14,936 nt of DNA from positions 1 to 14,936 of the forward strand of contig JBCCSZ010000199.1 in the NCBI GenBank assembly GCA_039199225.1. The letters run 5' to 3'. This document shows positions 1 to 6,637 of this stretch, piece after piece (position 1 is the stretch's first letter; the number at the start of each line of letters is the position of its first letter). The notes beneath the pieces were generated by a model. It saw nothing but the letters and a program-made list of their open reading frames with translations, did not search any database and was not told the DNA's origin. The translations under genes were made by a program, and so were the position numbers. The DNA comes from JBCCSZ01 sp039199225 (GTDB lineage Bacteria > Bacteroidota > Bacteroidia > Chitinophagales > Saprospiraceae).

Positions 1-1488
1 ACGATTGACCAGGATGTGATTACGGCCAGCCTAGAGTTGCCGCTTGGCACGGATGAGTCTATTACAGAGGAGCGCCTGCGCTACATTGAGGAGAAAATAT
101 GGGAGGTCAATGAGCAATACACCAGCCAGCGGACCGATGGCAATCAGGTGATCAAGTATGTTGAACGCATCACAGGCCCCAGCAGCAACCAGGGCGCCTT
201 GAATATCTATATGTTGGAAGGAGATACCAGGGGTATTATGTCTTTCGATATTGCCAGCAGCATTCGGGATGCCGTTGGTCCGATTCCACAGGCAACCAAT
301 CTGTCGTATGGAAGCATTGCCATCTTTGGAAAGCCGGTTTCGATCGCCTTGATCGGTCGCAATATGGACAACTTGAGACAAGCCAAAACCAAGCTTCGCC
401 AGTACCTCCAAGATCGAACGGACCTCAAGGACGTAACGGATACCGATAAGCTGGGCATGCCGGAAATCGAAATGGAACTCAGCCCCAAAGCAAAATTTCT
501 AGGACTTTCCGAAGCGCAGGTTTTCGACCAGGTCCGCAAGGGCTTCTTCGGATTGGAGGCGCAAAGCTTACAACGCGGTGATGAGGAGGTAAAAGTGTGG
601 ATTCGCTACGATGAAAAAGACCGCCAGTCCATACAAAATATTGAAACGGCCCGATTCATTACTCCAAATGGTGCTTCTTATCCGCTGAGTGAATTGGCCT
701 CCTTTAACACCAAGAGTAATGTTGCAGCCATCAACCACCAGAACGGCATTCGCGAAATCAGGGTGGAAGCCGATGTGGCCAACTTGCTCGTATCGGTCCC
801 CAGCGTCTTGGCAGATGCAGAAAGCACCATCCTTAAGGACATTCAGGCGGAATTTCCCAACATCCGATATACTCTGGAAGGTGAAGCCAGATTGTCTGCC
901 AAAACACAGAATTCCAGCCAGGGACCAAGCATGATTGTGTTGATTGGTATGATCGGCATTCTTCTGCTGAACTATCGCTCTTTGAGCAAGACCTTGGCCA
1001 TCCTTTTCATGCTGCCATTTGCTTTTGTGGGTGTGGCTTGGGGAACGTATTTGCACAATATTCCGGTAAGTATTTTCTCCATCCTGGGAATGATCGCGCT
1101 TTGGGGGATTTTGATCAACAACGGATTGGTCTTGCTTTCTACCTACAATGAAAAGATCAAGGAGGGTTTGTCCTTGGGAGAGGCCATTCGCGAGGCGGCC
1201 ATCTCTAGGTTTCGCCCGATCATTCTAACGACGATCACCACGGTATTTGGCCTGGCACCGCTGCTGTTGAACAATTCCATCAGCGCGCAATTCCTCAAGC
1301 CAACGGCCATTGCCATCTCTTATGGATTGATTTTCGGGACGATTCTCACCCTCATTTTTCTACCATCGGTCTTGGTGATATTCACAAATGTCAAATACTA
1401 CGTCGTGCGCTACCTATTCCAAAGAAAGCAAGCCACGCCCGTCAACCTAGACATCGAACTGAGGGAGTTGGCCAACCAAATCAACTAA
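1..1488 (+). CDS. RND-superfamily efflux permease, C-terminal half (partial at window edge)
   Basis: The reading frame is open from base 1, so the gene begins upstream; the GTG at base 16 is an internal Val codon. The 495 residues seen are about half of a usual 1,000-1,050 residue RND inner-membrane pump. Bases 1 to about 920 encode the second periplasmic porter/docking region. Then come several membrane helices (about bases 930-1015, 1020-1080, 1080-1155, 1215-1270, 1300-1400). The segment GILINNGLVLL (bases 1108-1140), followed by the RFRPIILTTITTVFGLAPL type helix-loop-helix, is typical of the HAE1/AcrB branch and not of CusA/CzcA metal pumps. Such pumps use the proton gradient to export drugs, lipids or other small molecules through a TolC channel. 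At the position of AcrB Lys940 there is Asn (bases 1117-1119), as in several other RND branches. The TolC gene 41 bases downstream supports a tripartite operon. The substrate cannot be told from the sequence. Confidence 0.93.
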   Translation, partial: TIDQDVITASLELPLGTDESITEERLRYIEEKIWEVNEQYTSQRTDGNQVIKYVERITGPSSNQGALNIYMLEGDTRGIMSFDIASSIRDAVGPIPQATNLSYGSIAIFGKPVSIALIGRNMDNLRQAKTKLRQYLQDRTDLKDVTDTDKLGMPEIEMELSPKAKFLGLSEAQVFDQVRKGFFGLEAQSLQRGDEEVKVWIRYDEKDRQSIQNIETARFITPNGASYPLSELASFNTKSNVAAINHQNGIREIRVEADVANLLVSVPSVLADAESTILKDIQAEFPNIRYTLEGEARLSAKTQNSSQGPSMIVLIGMIGILLLNYRSLSKTLAILFMLPFAFVGVAWGTYLHNIPVSIFSILGMIALWGILINNGLVLLSTYNEKIKEGLSLGEAIREAAISRFRPIILTTITTVFGLAPLLLNNSISAQFLKPTAIAISYGLIFGTILTLIFLPSVLVIFTNVKYYVVRYLFQRKQATPVNLDIELRELANQIN

Positions 1489-1529
1489 CTCCTAAAACAC
1501 CTTCAACAACTTTATCAAAAAGATCAGTC

Positions 1530-2867
1530 ATGCGAAGTATATATTTAATCATTTGTTTTACCACTTGTTGGATGATTGGCCAGGCGCAACCGGTAATCGA
1601 TGTGGTCCTTCGGATCACACTCGACGATGCCCTTCAAATTGCGCTTGTAAACAATGAATCGATCAAAATTCAGGAGCGATCCATCTTGCTGGCCAGAAAC
1701 AATGTCAGCAAAGCCAATACAGGTCATTTGCCCACGCTCGATGCAGTGGGATCGGCCAGCTACACCAATAATTTTGCAGACCTCGACCTGCGCACCTTTC
1801 AGCCGGAACCGCCCACCATCAATGTCAGCGAGGGAGGAGTGGAGTCGACGACGGTATCAGCGGGCGTCGAAGCAGGGTATGTCCTTTGGGATGGTGGCCA
1901 ACGAAAGCACCGCTACCAATTGCTGGAAGGGCTGTCCGAAATTGAAAAGGCCCGTCAGGAGGTATTGATCAACGAGATTTATTCTGGAGTATCTGCCTTA
2001 TTTTACGAGATTGTCAAACTGCAAAATCAGGAGCAACTACTAAAGGAAAGCATTGCACTCAATGAAGAGCGAATCCAAAAGATCGAAAATCGGGCAGCCT
2101 TTGGAAAGGCCAATAAGTTGGCAATCGTACAGGCTCAGACATCCTTGCGACAAGATGAAAGCGCCCTTGCCAACATCTCCATCGTTCGATCCAACCTTTT
2201 GCTCGATTTGAAGGATTTAATCAATGATGAAAATAATAACAGCTATACTCTGGTAGCGGATATCGACAAGCCAAGCCTACCCAACACGGACAATTGGCAG
2301 GAAAGCATTCGCAGCAACAATCCACTGTGTCGGCTCACCCAAAGGGGTATTTCCGTTGCAGACATTGAGGTGGCCCTTTCTCAAACGGAAGGGAAACCGA
2401 CATTGACCTCCTTTGCCAATGCGGGCTACTTCCTTCAACACAATGACGTTCAGCAACTCAAGCGCATTCAAACCCTTGGCGGTACCATCGGCATTTCGGC
2501 CAGATACAACCTTTATGATGGAGGAAGCCAAAAGATAAAAAGGCAAAATGCACAGATCAACAGAGACATTAAATTCATGGAGCAAAAACAACTGTACAAC
2601 CGCCTTTTCAACAGTGCAAAAAAAGAGCTGGCCAACATGCAATTGCTACAAGCGCAGATCGATCGAGAAAATAGCAACCAACAAACCTATCAAGAAAATT
2701 ACGACAAAGTAGCCGAGCGCTTCAAGCTGGGCCAACTACCGGAGATCACCCTTCGCGAAGCACAACTGGCTTTGACCAATTCCAAAACCTTGATCTACAA
2801 CCTAAAGGTCGATTTCGCAAAATCAAAGACGCGCTACCTATTGTTAATGGGCAATACCCTGGATTGA
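1530..2867 (+). CDS. TolC-family outer membrane efflux channel
   Basis: This 445-residue protein begins with a Sec signal peptide (residues 1 to about 20, hydrophobic core YLIICFTTCWMIG, cleavage near AQA/Q). It then has the two tandem outer-membrane-efflux-protein repeats of the TolC family. The first opens with ITLDDALQIAL (residues 29-39) and includes the strand-turn YVLWDGGQ. The second includes the matching turn YNLYDGGSQ (around residues 328-336). Long amphipathic helices between them fit the periplasmic alpha-barrel. The C-terminal helix with LPEITLREAQLAL is also typical. Trimers of such proteins form the outer-membrane duct of RND pumps. The ATG at 1530 was chosen because it directly precedes the signal peptide; there is no clear Shine-Dalgarno, which is usual in Bacteroidota. 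It is probably cotranscribed with the preceding RND permease. The family is secure; the transported substrate is unknown. Confidence 0.93.
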   Translation: MRSIYLIICFTTCWMIGQAQPVIDVVLRITLDDALQIALVNNESIKIQERSILLARNNVSKANTGHLPTLDAVGSASYTNNFADLDLRTFQPEPPTINVSEGGVESTTVSAGVEAGYVLWDGGQRKHRYQLLEGLSEIEKARQEVLINEIYSGVSALFYEIVKLQNQEQLLKESIALNEERIQKIENRAAFGKANKLAIVQAQTSLRQDESALANISIVRSNLLLDLKDLINDENNNSYTLVADIDKPSLPNTDNWQESIRSNNPLCRLTQRGISVADIEVALSQTEGKPTLTSFANAGYFLQHNDVQQLKRIQTLGGTIGISARYNLYDGGSQKIKRQNAQINRDIKFMEQKQLYNRLFNSAKKELANMQLLQAQIDRENSNQQTYQENYDKVAERFKLGQLPEITLREAQLALTNSKTLIYNLKVDFAKSKTRYLLLMGNTLD

Positions 2868-2898
2868 TTTTCCAGTATCCAAACGTCTAAATTTGGTC

Positions 2899-2964
2899 GT
2901 AAGTAATGGAAAAATTTTGATAAGTGCCTTTCTTATGGCTTATCGACTTTTTTCTGTTACTTAC
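2899..2964 (+). terminator. Nested hairpin with terminator-like core after tolC
   Basis: The inner stem is GATAAG (2919-2924) paired with CTTATC (2939-2944), extended by a possible CC/GG pair, and followed by GAC and six T (2948-2953). This looks like an intrinsic terminator for the RND-tolC operon. An outer pair, GTAAGTAA (2899-2906) and TTACTTAC (2957-2964), with A-rich and T-rich arms inside it, encloses the whole element. The outer arm ends 8 bases before the next start codon, so the element could also act in the 5' leader of the downstream gene. The terminator role is inference from structure alone. Confidence 0.5.
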
Positions 2965-2972
2965 ACACAAAT

Positions 2973-3722
2973 ATGAAAGTTACGACACAAAAAACCACCC
3001 ACAAAACCTACTTCAATTGGAGCTCCGGAAAGGATGCTTCCCTAGCTTTTTACTACCTCCAAAAAAGCGGACAGTACCAGATCGATAAATTGCTGACTTC
3101 CATTAATGAACACCACGACCGGGTGTCTATGCACGGACTGCGCAGAGCAATGTTGCTACAACAGGTGCAGTCCATTGGCCTCCCCTTGCAAACCGTCGAA
3201 CTTCCCAAAGAGCCCTCCATGGCACTATATGATGAGCGGATGCGGGAAAGTGTGGATAAACTGCGGTTGGAAGGCTATACACACTGTGGCTTTGGCGACA
3301 TCTTTCTGGAAGACCTACGGACCTATCGGGAAAATCAACTCAAGCCACTCGGCATCCAGCCTTGTTTTCCACTTTGGCAACAGGACACCCGACAAATCAT
3401 TCTGGATTTTATTCGCCTGGGATTCAAAGCGATTGTCATCTGCATCAAAGCCGAGCTGTTAGACGCCTCCTTTGTTGGACGACAAATCGACGCATCCTTC
3501 CTCGAAGATTTACCCGCCAATGTCGATCCTTGCGGTGAAAACGGAGAATTCCACACCTTCTGCTTCGACGGTCCGATCTTCAAAAAAGCAGTCAAATTCA
3601 GTCTGGGCGAAAAAATTTACAGGGAATACAGCGCTCCCAAGTCGGAAGCAAACGAAAGCAAAAAATCGTTGGGATTTTGGTTCCTAGACCTTCTCCCCGG
3701 AGGAAGCCACACAGCAGCCTGA
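2973..3722 (+). CDS. Dph6-like (diphthine-ammonia ligase family) PP-loop ATP-pyrophosphatase
   Basis: This 249-residue cytosolic protein has the adenine-nucleotide alpha-hydrolase fold. Residues 17-23 (SSGKDAS) are the PP-loop that binds ATP. GFGDIFLEDLR (106-116) and DPCGENGEFHTFCFDGPIF (185-203) are the conserved signatures of the Dph6/MJ0570 family. In archaea and eukaryotes Dph6 uses ATP and ammonia to amidate diphthine on elongation factor 2. Bacteria lack diphthamide, so the bacterial homologues must act on another carboxylate, which I cannot identify here. The length is close to the family core, without the RidA-like C-terminal extension found in some eukaryotic members. The ATG at 2973 lies just after the hairpin that follows tolC, so it probably has its own transcript. 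It converges with the di-heme enzyme gene, with 18 bases between the stops. Confidence 0.85.
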   Translation: MKVTTQKTTHKTYFNWSSGKDASLAFYYLQKSGQYQIDKLLTSINEHHDRVSMHGLRRAMLLQQVQSIGLPLQTVELPKEPSMALYDERMRESVDKLRLEGYTHCGFGDIFLEDLRTYRENQLKPLGIQPCFPLWQQDTRQIILDFIRLGFKAIVICIKAELLDASFVGRQIDASFLEDLPANVDPCGENGEFHTFCFDGPIFKKAVKFSLGEKIYREYSAPKSEANESKKSLGFWFLDLLPGGSHTAA

Positions 3723-3742
3723 CAACGCTAAGTGCTGTTTTT
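3711..3742 (+). terminator. Possible weak intrinsic terminator after the Dph6-like gene
   Basis: ACAGCA (3711-3716) can pair with TGCTGT (3733-3738), with a 16-base loop containing an additional possible GC/GC pair. The 3' arm runs directly into five T (3738-3742). The stem is short and overlaps the end of the coding region, so it is only a candidate. On the opposite strand no T-run follows, so it would serve the plus-strand gene only. Confidence 0.35.
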
Positions 3743-4862
3743 ACTTGAATGGGTCTTGAAACAAGGGATTGTCGTAGTAAGACGTATCGGTCAGTGCGTG
3801 CAAGAAAGCCAGTAACTGCCTTTTCTCCACATCGGTCAACTCGAGCGGTCGCATATTGGGATCGAGGTTCGGCGCAATGTGGCCACCAGAAGAATAATGA
3901 TCCAATACCTCCTCTAGGGTTTCAAAGCGACCATCGTGCATGTAGGGAGCGGAGAGGGCGATGTTGCGCAAGCTGGGCGCCCGGAATTTGCCATAGTCGA
4001 TCACTCGGCCAGTAAAACCACCAAGCCCTTTATCCGGAAACTTGTCCAAATCATCCCCAACATCTGTAAGGCCGTTGTTGAAAAAATCATCGTTGGTCAT
4101 CAAGGGGGCATTGTGGCAATGCGCACACTCAGCGTCCTTAAGCCGACCGTTGGAAACATCGAAAAACATCAAAAAGCCATCCGCCTCATCATCGGTATAG
4201 AAAGCTTCTTTTTGCTCTACCTGATCGAATTTAGAACCAAAGCTGACCAAGCTGCGCTCGTATTGAGCAATGGCCTTGGCAGCCAATGTCTTAGTGATTT
4301 CAGAAGTATTGCTGATGCCGAAAGCCTTTCGAAAGTATGTCGGATAGTCGGGATGTTCGCGGAGCTTCCGCTCGACATCGGGCCAGGTAGTGTGCAGCTC
4401 GATGGGGTCTTCGACTGGCAGCAAAGCCTGCGTCTCCAAGTCTGGCGAGCGACCATCCCAAAACAGGCCCCTTTCAAAAAAGCCGACATTGAGCAAGCTC
4501 ATGCTGCTACGGGCGCCTGCTATGCCATCGATTCCAGTGCTGACAGCCAGGCCATCTGTGAACGCCCGATCTGGAAAGTGGCAGCCGGCGCAAGCCATGG
4601 AGCCATCTCTAGACAAGATGGGATCGAAAAACAATCGACGTCCCAACTGAACACCATCCACCGTCAGAGGATTATCGGGTGGAATAAACATTTGTGGAAA
4701 ATGATCCGGTAGATTTAGTTCGTGGGCTACCGGATTGTACGGAATGGTATCCAAACTCCCAACACCTCCATTGGGTGGTTCAGGCATCTCGTCTTCTCCA
4801 CAGGAGCTACAAGCTGCCAGCAAAATGAAAGCAAATAAGAATAGGAAATTGTTGGAGGTCAT
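3741..4862 (-). CDS. Di-heme MauG/cytochrome c peroxidase-family lipoprotein (MbnH-like)
   Basis: This 373-residue protein starts with a lipoprotein signal peptide (lipobox LAAC, Cys18), so it is anchored in the envelope facing the periplasm. It has two c-type heme motifs, CAGCH (residues 91-95) and CAHCH (246-250). It also has the family segments LSRDGSMACAGCH, LFWDGR (Trp135, the usual inter-heme Trp position) and PYMHDGRFETLEEVLDHY. The length fits bacterial di-heme peroxidases and MauG/MbnH enzymes. Members either reduce hydrogen peroxide or, as in MauG and MbnH, oxidise residues of a partner protein. MbnH converts a Trp of the copper protein MbnP to kynurenine. The MbnP-like gene lies 11 bases upstream, which favours the MbnH-type role, though a plain peroxidase cannot be excluded. 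The distal ligand of the second heme is not obvious; Met337, just before LTDVEK, is one candidate. Confidence 0.9.
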   Translation of the reverse strand: MTSNNFLFLFAFILLAACSSCGEDEMPEPPNGGVGSLDTIPYNPVAHELNLPDHFPQMFIPPDNPLTVDGVQLGRRLFFDPILSRDGSMACAGCHFPDRAFTDGLAVSTGIDGIAGARSSMSLLNVGFFERGLFWDGRSPDLETQALLPVEDPIELHTTWPDVERKLREHPDYPTYFRKAFGISNTSEITKTLAAKAIAQYERSLVSFGSKFDQVEQKEAFYTDDEADGFLMFFDVSNGRLKDAECAHCHNAPLMTNDDFFNNGLTDVGDDLDKFPDKGLGGFTGRVIDYGKFRAPSLRNIALSAPYMHDGRFETLEEVLDHYSSGGHIAPNLDPNMRPLELTDVEKRQLLAFLHALTDTSYYDNPLFQDPFK

Positions 4863-4873
4863 TCCGTCTAATA

Positions 4874-5674
4874 TTAATTCCGAACCGTTAAGGCGTTGTT
4901 GAAATTGCGCATCATCTTAAGGACCTGCTCCAACTCACTATCGCTTGAGTGAGAACGGCTGCAGTCATCTTCGTCCAGGTCGACTAGGTTGTTGCCATCG
5001 CCATCACATCCTTGAGCAGGATTGCTGAATAGCTTGAACACATCCACTTCGATGTCAAAGCTGGCAGCTGATGTCACATCCAACTGAATATTGGCCAGCA
5101 GAGAATGATCAAAATAAACGGTGTCTCGGCCCGCATGAAAAGTAAAGCTTTGTTCAAACATGCCATCACCGTCCGCGTCAATGGCTCCTTCTACCTTGGC
5201 AAAGATAAAGCTGTTCCAGCCCTTCCAATAGTGGTTTGCATCGTTCAGTGGATGACCAGAAGCGTAATCGGTCCATTCCGTCTTGTTGAGGTCTGGTGGT
5301 ACGCCAATGCCCATTTTCAGCCCAGTGTATGCGCCTGTTTGGACTTCTGGCAAATCCAGTCTGAAGCCAGCGGAAGCATCGGCAGCAGCGTCGTAGCTGA
5401 GATCGATGAAATCAATTTCTTTTAATTCCAACTCTCCGCTACCAGAAGGATCGTCTTTTATCAATGACAGGTCGGATATATAGAAATCAAAACGTTGAAA
5501 GCGAATAGGAGTACCATCGTAGTCATAAGTCTTCAACATTTGGAGAGGCTCTCCGTTGTAGGTACCCTTAAAAGTCAATGCGAGATCGGTTGTGTCTGCT
5601 GGAATGACTTCATCGTCATCGCAGGCAGCAAATCCAAGCAAGCAGAACAGGAGGAGGTAGTAGGAATACTTCAT
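4874..5674 (-). CDS. MbnP-family periplasmic lipoprotein (putative copper-binding)
   Basis: This 266-residue protein has a lipoprotein signal peptide (FAAC, Cys18) followed by an MbnP-like beta-rich domain. Recognisable segments are RFDFYISDLSL (61-71), YTGLKMGIGVPPDLN (116-130), the signature HPLNDANHYWKGWNSFIFAK (141-160), FEQSFTFHAGRD (173-183) and a C-terminal FDIEVDVFKLF (206-216). His141, His148, His180, His190 and Trp134, Trp150, Trp153 form a pool of candidate metal ligands and of Trp to be oxidised. In characterised MbnP, copper binding depends on a kynurenine made from Trp by the partner di-heme enzyme MbnH. Here the MbnH-like gene follows 11 bases downstream, probably in the same transcript. 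Near the C-terminus, residues 223-238 form an acidic Asp-rich loop between two Cys that resembles a calcium-binding loop. Copper binding and the site of modification are inferred, not seen. Confidence 0.85.
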   Translation of the reverse strand: MKYSYYLLLFCLLGFAACDDDEVIPADTTDLALTFKGTYNGEPLQMLKTYDYDGTPIRFQRFDFYISDLSLIKDDPSGSGELELKEIDFIDLSYDAAADASAGFRLDLPEVQTGAYTGLKMGIGVPPDLNKTEWTDYASGHPLNDANHYWKGWNSFIFAKVEGAIDADGDGMFEQSFTFHAGRDTVYFDHSLLANIQLDVTSAASFDIEVDVFKLFSNPAQGCDGDGNNLVDLDEDDCSRSHSSDSELEQVLKMMRNFNNALTVRN

Positions 5675-5770
5675 TTTAAGTGGTTTTGATGGACGACTCT
5701 TTGTAGTAAGATAACGCTATTTAAAATGACCTGTTTTGTAAATTTATAGCTTTTTGAAGGTATTTGAGCG

Positions 5771-6637
5771 CTATTCAATGACAGAAAATACATCTGGCGT
5801 ATTACTGACAATTTTAGAGATCATATCTGATTGATTATCAGTCGCAAAATCTATGCCCTTTAGCCATTCTTTGTAGTCGATTCTCAGTTTGACACAGACG
5901 GGTTGGCCAAGGGTAATCTCCTCCTTAAAAGGCAGTACAATTTCCACCAATTGCTCCGTTCCAACAACTTCCAGCATTAGGGTATCACTGCCTGTAATCG
6001 TATCCTTTTGAAAGCGTATTCTGTTGAAAATATAACCATCAGACTCGCTGTACAGGCTGTCAGACGAGATGGCCAAATCGCTGCTCCCTGTGCTGATGGC
6101 CGCAACATCCGCCTCATTGGCGGGGGCCGTGACACCAACGAAGAAGCGAAGGCTGTCAAAATTAGAGGTGGAACGGAAGGTACCAATGTCGTAGCTGAAC
6201 TTGGCAAAATCGGGAGATATGATGGTAAAATTGTCCTCGATGGTCTGCTCGGAAGGTAGGCTGTTGGGCAGGCTCAGCTGGATGGAGTCGACCACTCCGA
6301 CCGTTTCACTGCTATTTTTCAGCCTTAACTCGCTGATGTAATAGATGAATTGCCGAATGCGAAAGGGCTGACCGTCCAAATCATAAGGATCGCCATACCG
6401 AAGCGTTGTATCGCCATAGCCATGAGAAACCTGCAGCTGAAGCACTGGATAGTTGCAACAATCGCCACAGCCTTCATCTGCACTTGCCTCAAAATTGGTG
6501 GCTGTCACGTCGAGGCAACCTTCCTCTGGCTCGTAGCAGGCCCCAAGCATGGACAGCAGCCACAAAGCCAGGATGATGGTTGTACGGAAATTGGTTTTGG
6601 CACAAACAAGATTACTTCTGGCGCTTTTCCTTTTCAT
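5771..6637 (-). CDS. Divergent MbnP-like lipoprotein lacking the Trp/His-rich signature
   Basis: With the start at 6637 this is 288 residues long. The ATG at 6637 is preferred over one 24 bases further upstream because it gives a shorter N-region; the lipobox is MLGAC (Cys34). After the anchor comes a Cys-rich motif (residues 41-63: CLDVTATNFEASADE then CGDCCNYP), a form common at the start of Bacteroidota MbnP-like and adhesin-like proteins. The body then follows the MbnP pattern: PFRIRQFIYYISELRL (91-106), FDSLRFFVGV (160-169), GYIFNRIRF (201-209) and a C-terminal strand PVCVKLRIDY (246-255). Unlike its neighbour it has only one His (72) and one Trp (258) after the signal peptide, and no HPLN...W segment. 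It is likely an MbnP paralogue that does not form the kynurenine copper site. The gene start overlaps the exonuclease stop by 26 bases; 96 bases separate it from the next gene. Confidence 0.75.
   Translation of the reverse strand: MKRKSARSNLVCAKTNFRTTIILALWLLSMLGACYEPEEGCLDVTATNFEASADEGCGDCCNYPVLQLQVSHGYGDTTLRYGDPYDLDGQPFRIRQFIYYISELRLKNSSETVGVVDSIQLSLPNSLPSEQTIEDNFTIISPDFAKFSYDIGTFRSTSNFDSLRFFVGVTAPANEADVAAISTGSSDLAISSDSLYSESDGYIFNRIRFQKDTITGSDTLMLEVVGTEQLVEIVLPFKEEITLGQPVCVKLRIDYKEWLKGIDFATDNQSDMISKIVSNTPDVFSVIE

Noticed and set aside
3936..4712. A 258-residue open frame on the plus strand
   Set aside because: It is antisense to the di-heme enzyme gene, whose two CxxCH motifs and lipobox show that the minus strand is coding.
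5739..5748. AT-rich TATAAATTTA stretch as a promoter for the canonical MbnP-like gene
   Set aside because: It partly resembles a -7 box on the minus strand, but there is no TTTG at the right distance upstream, so an internal promoter cannot be supported.
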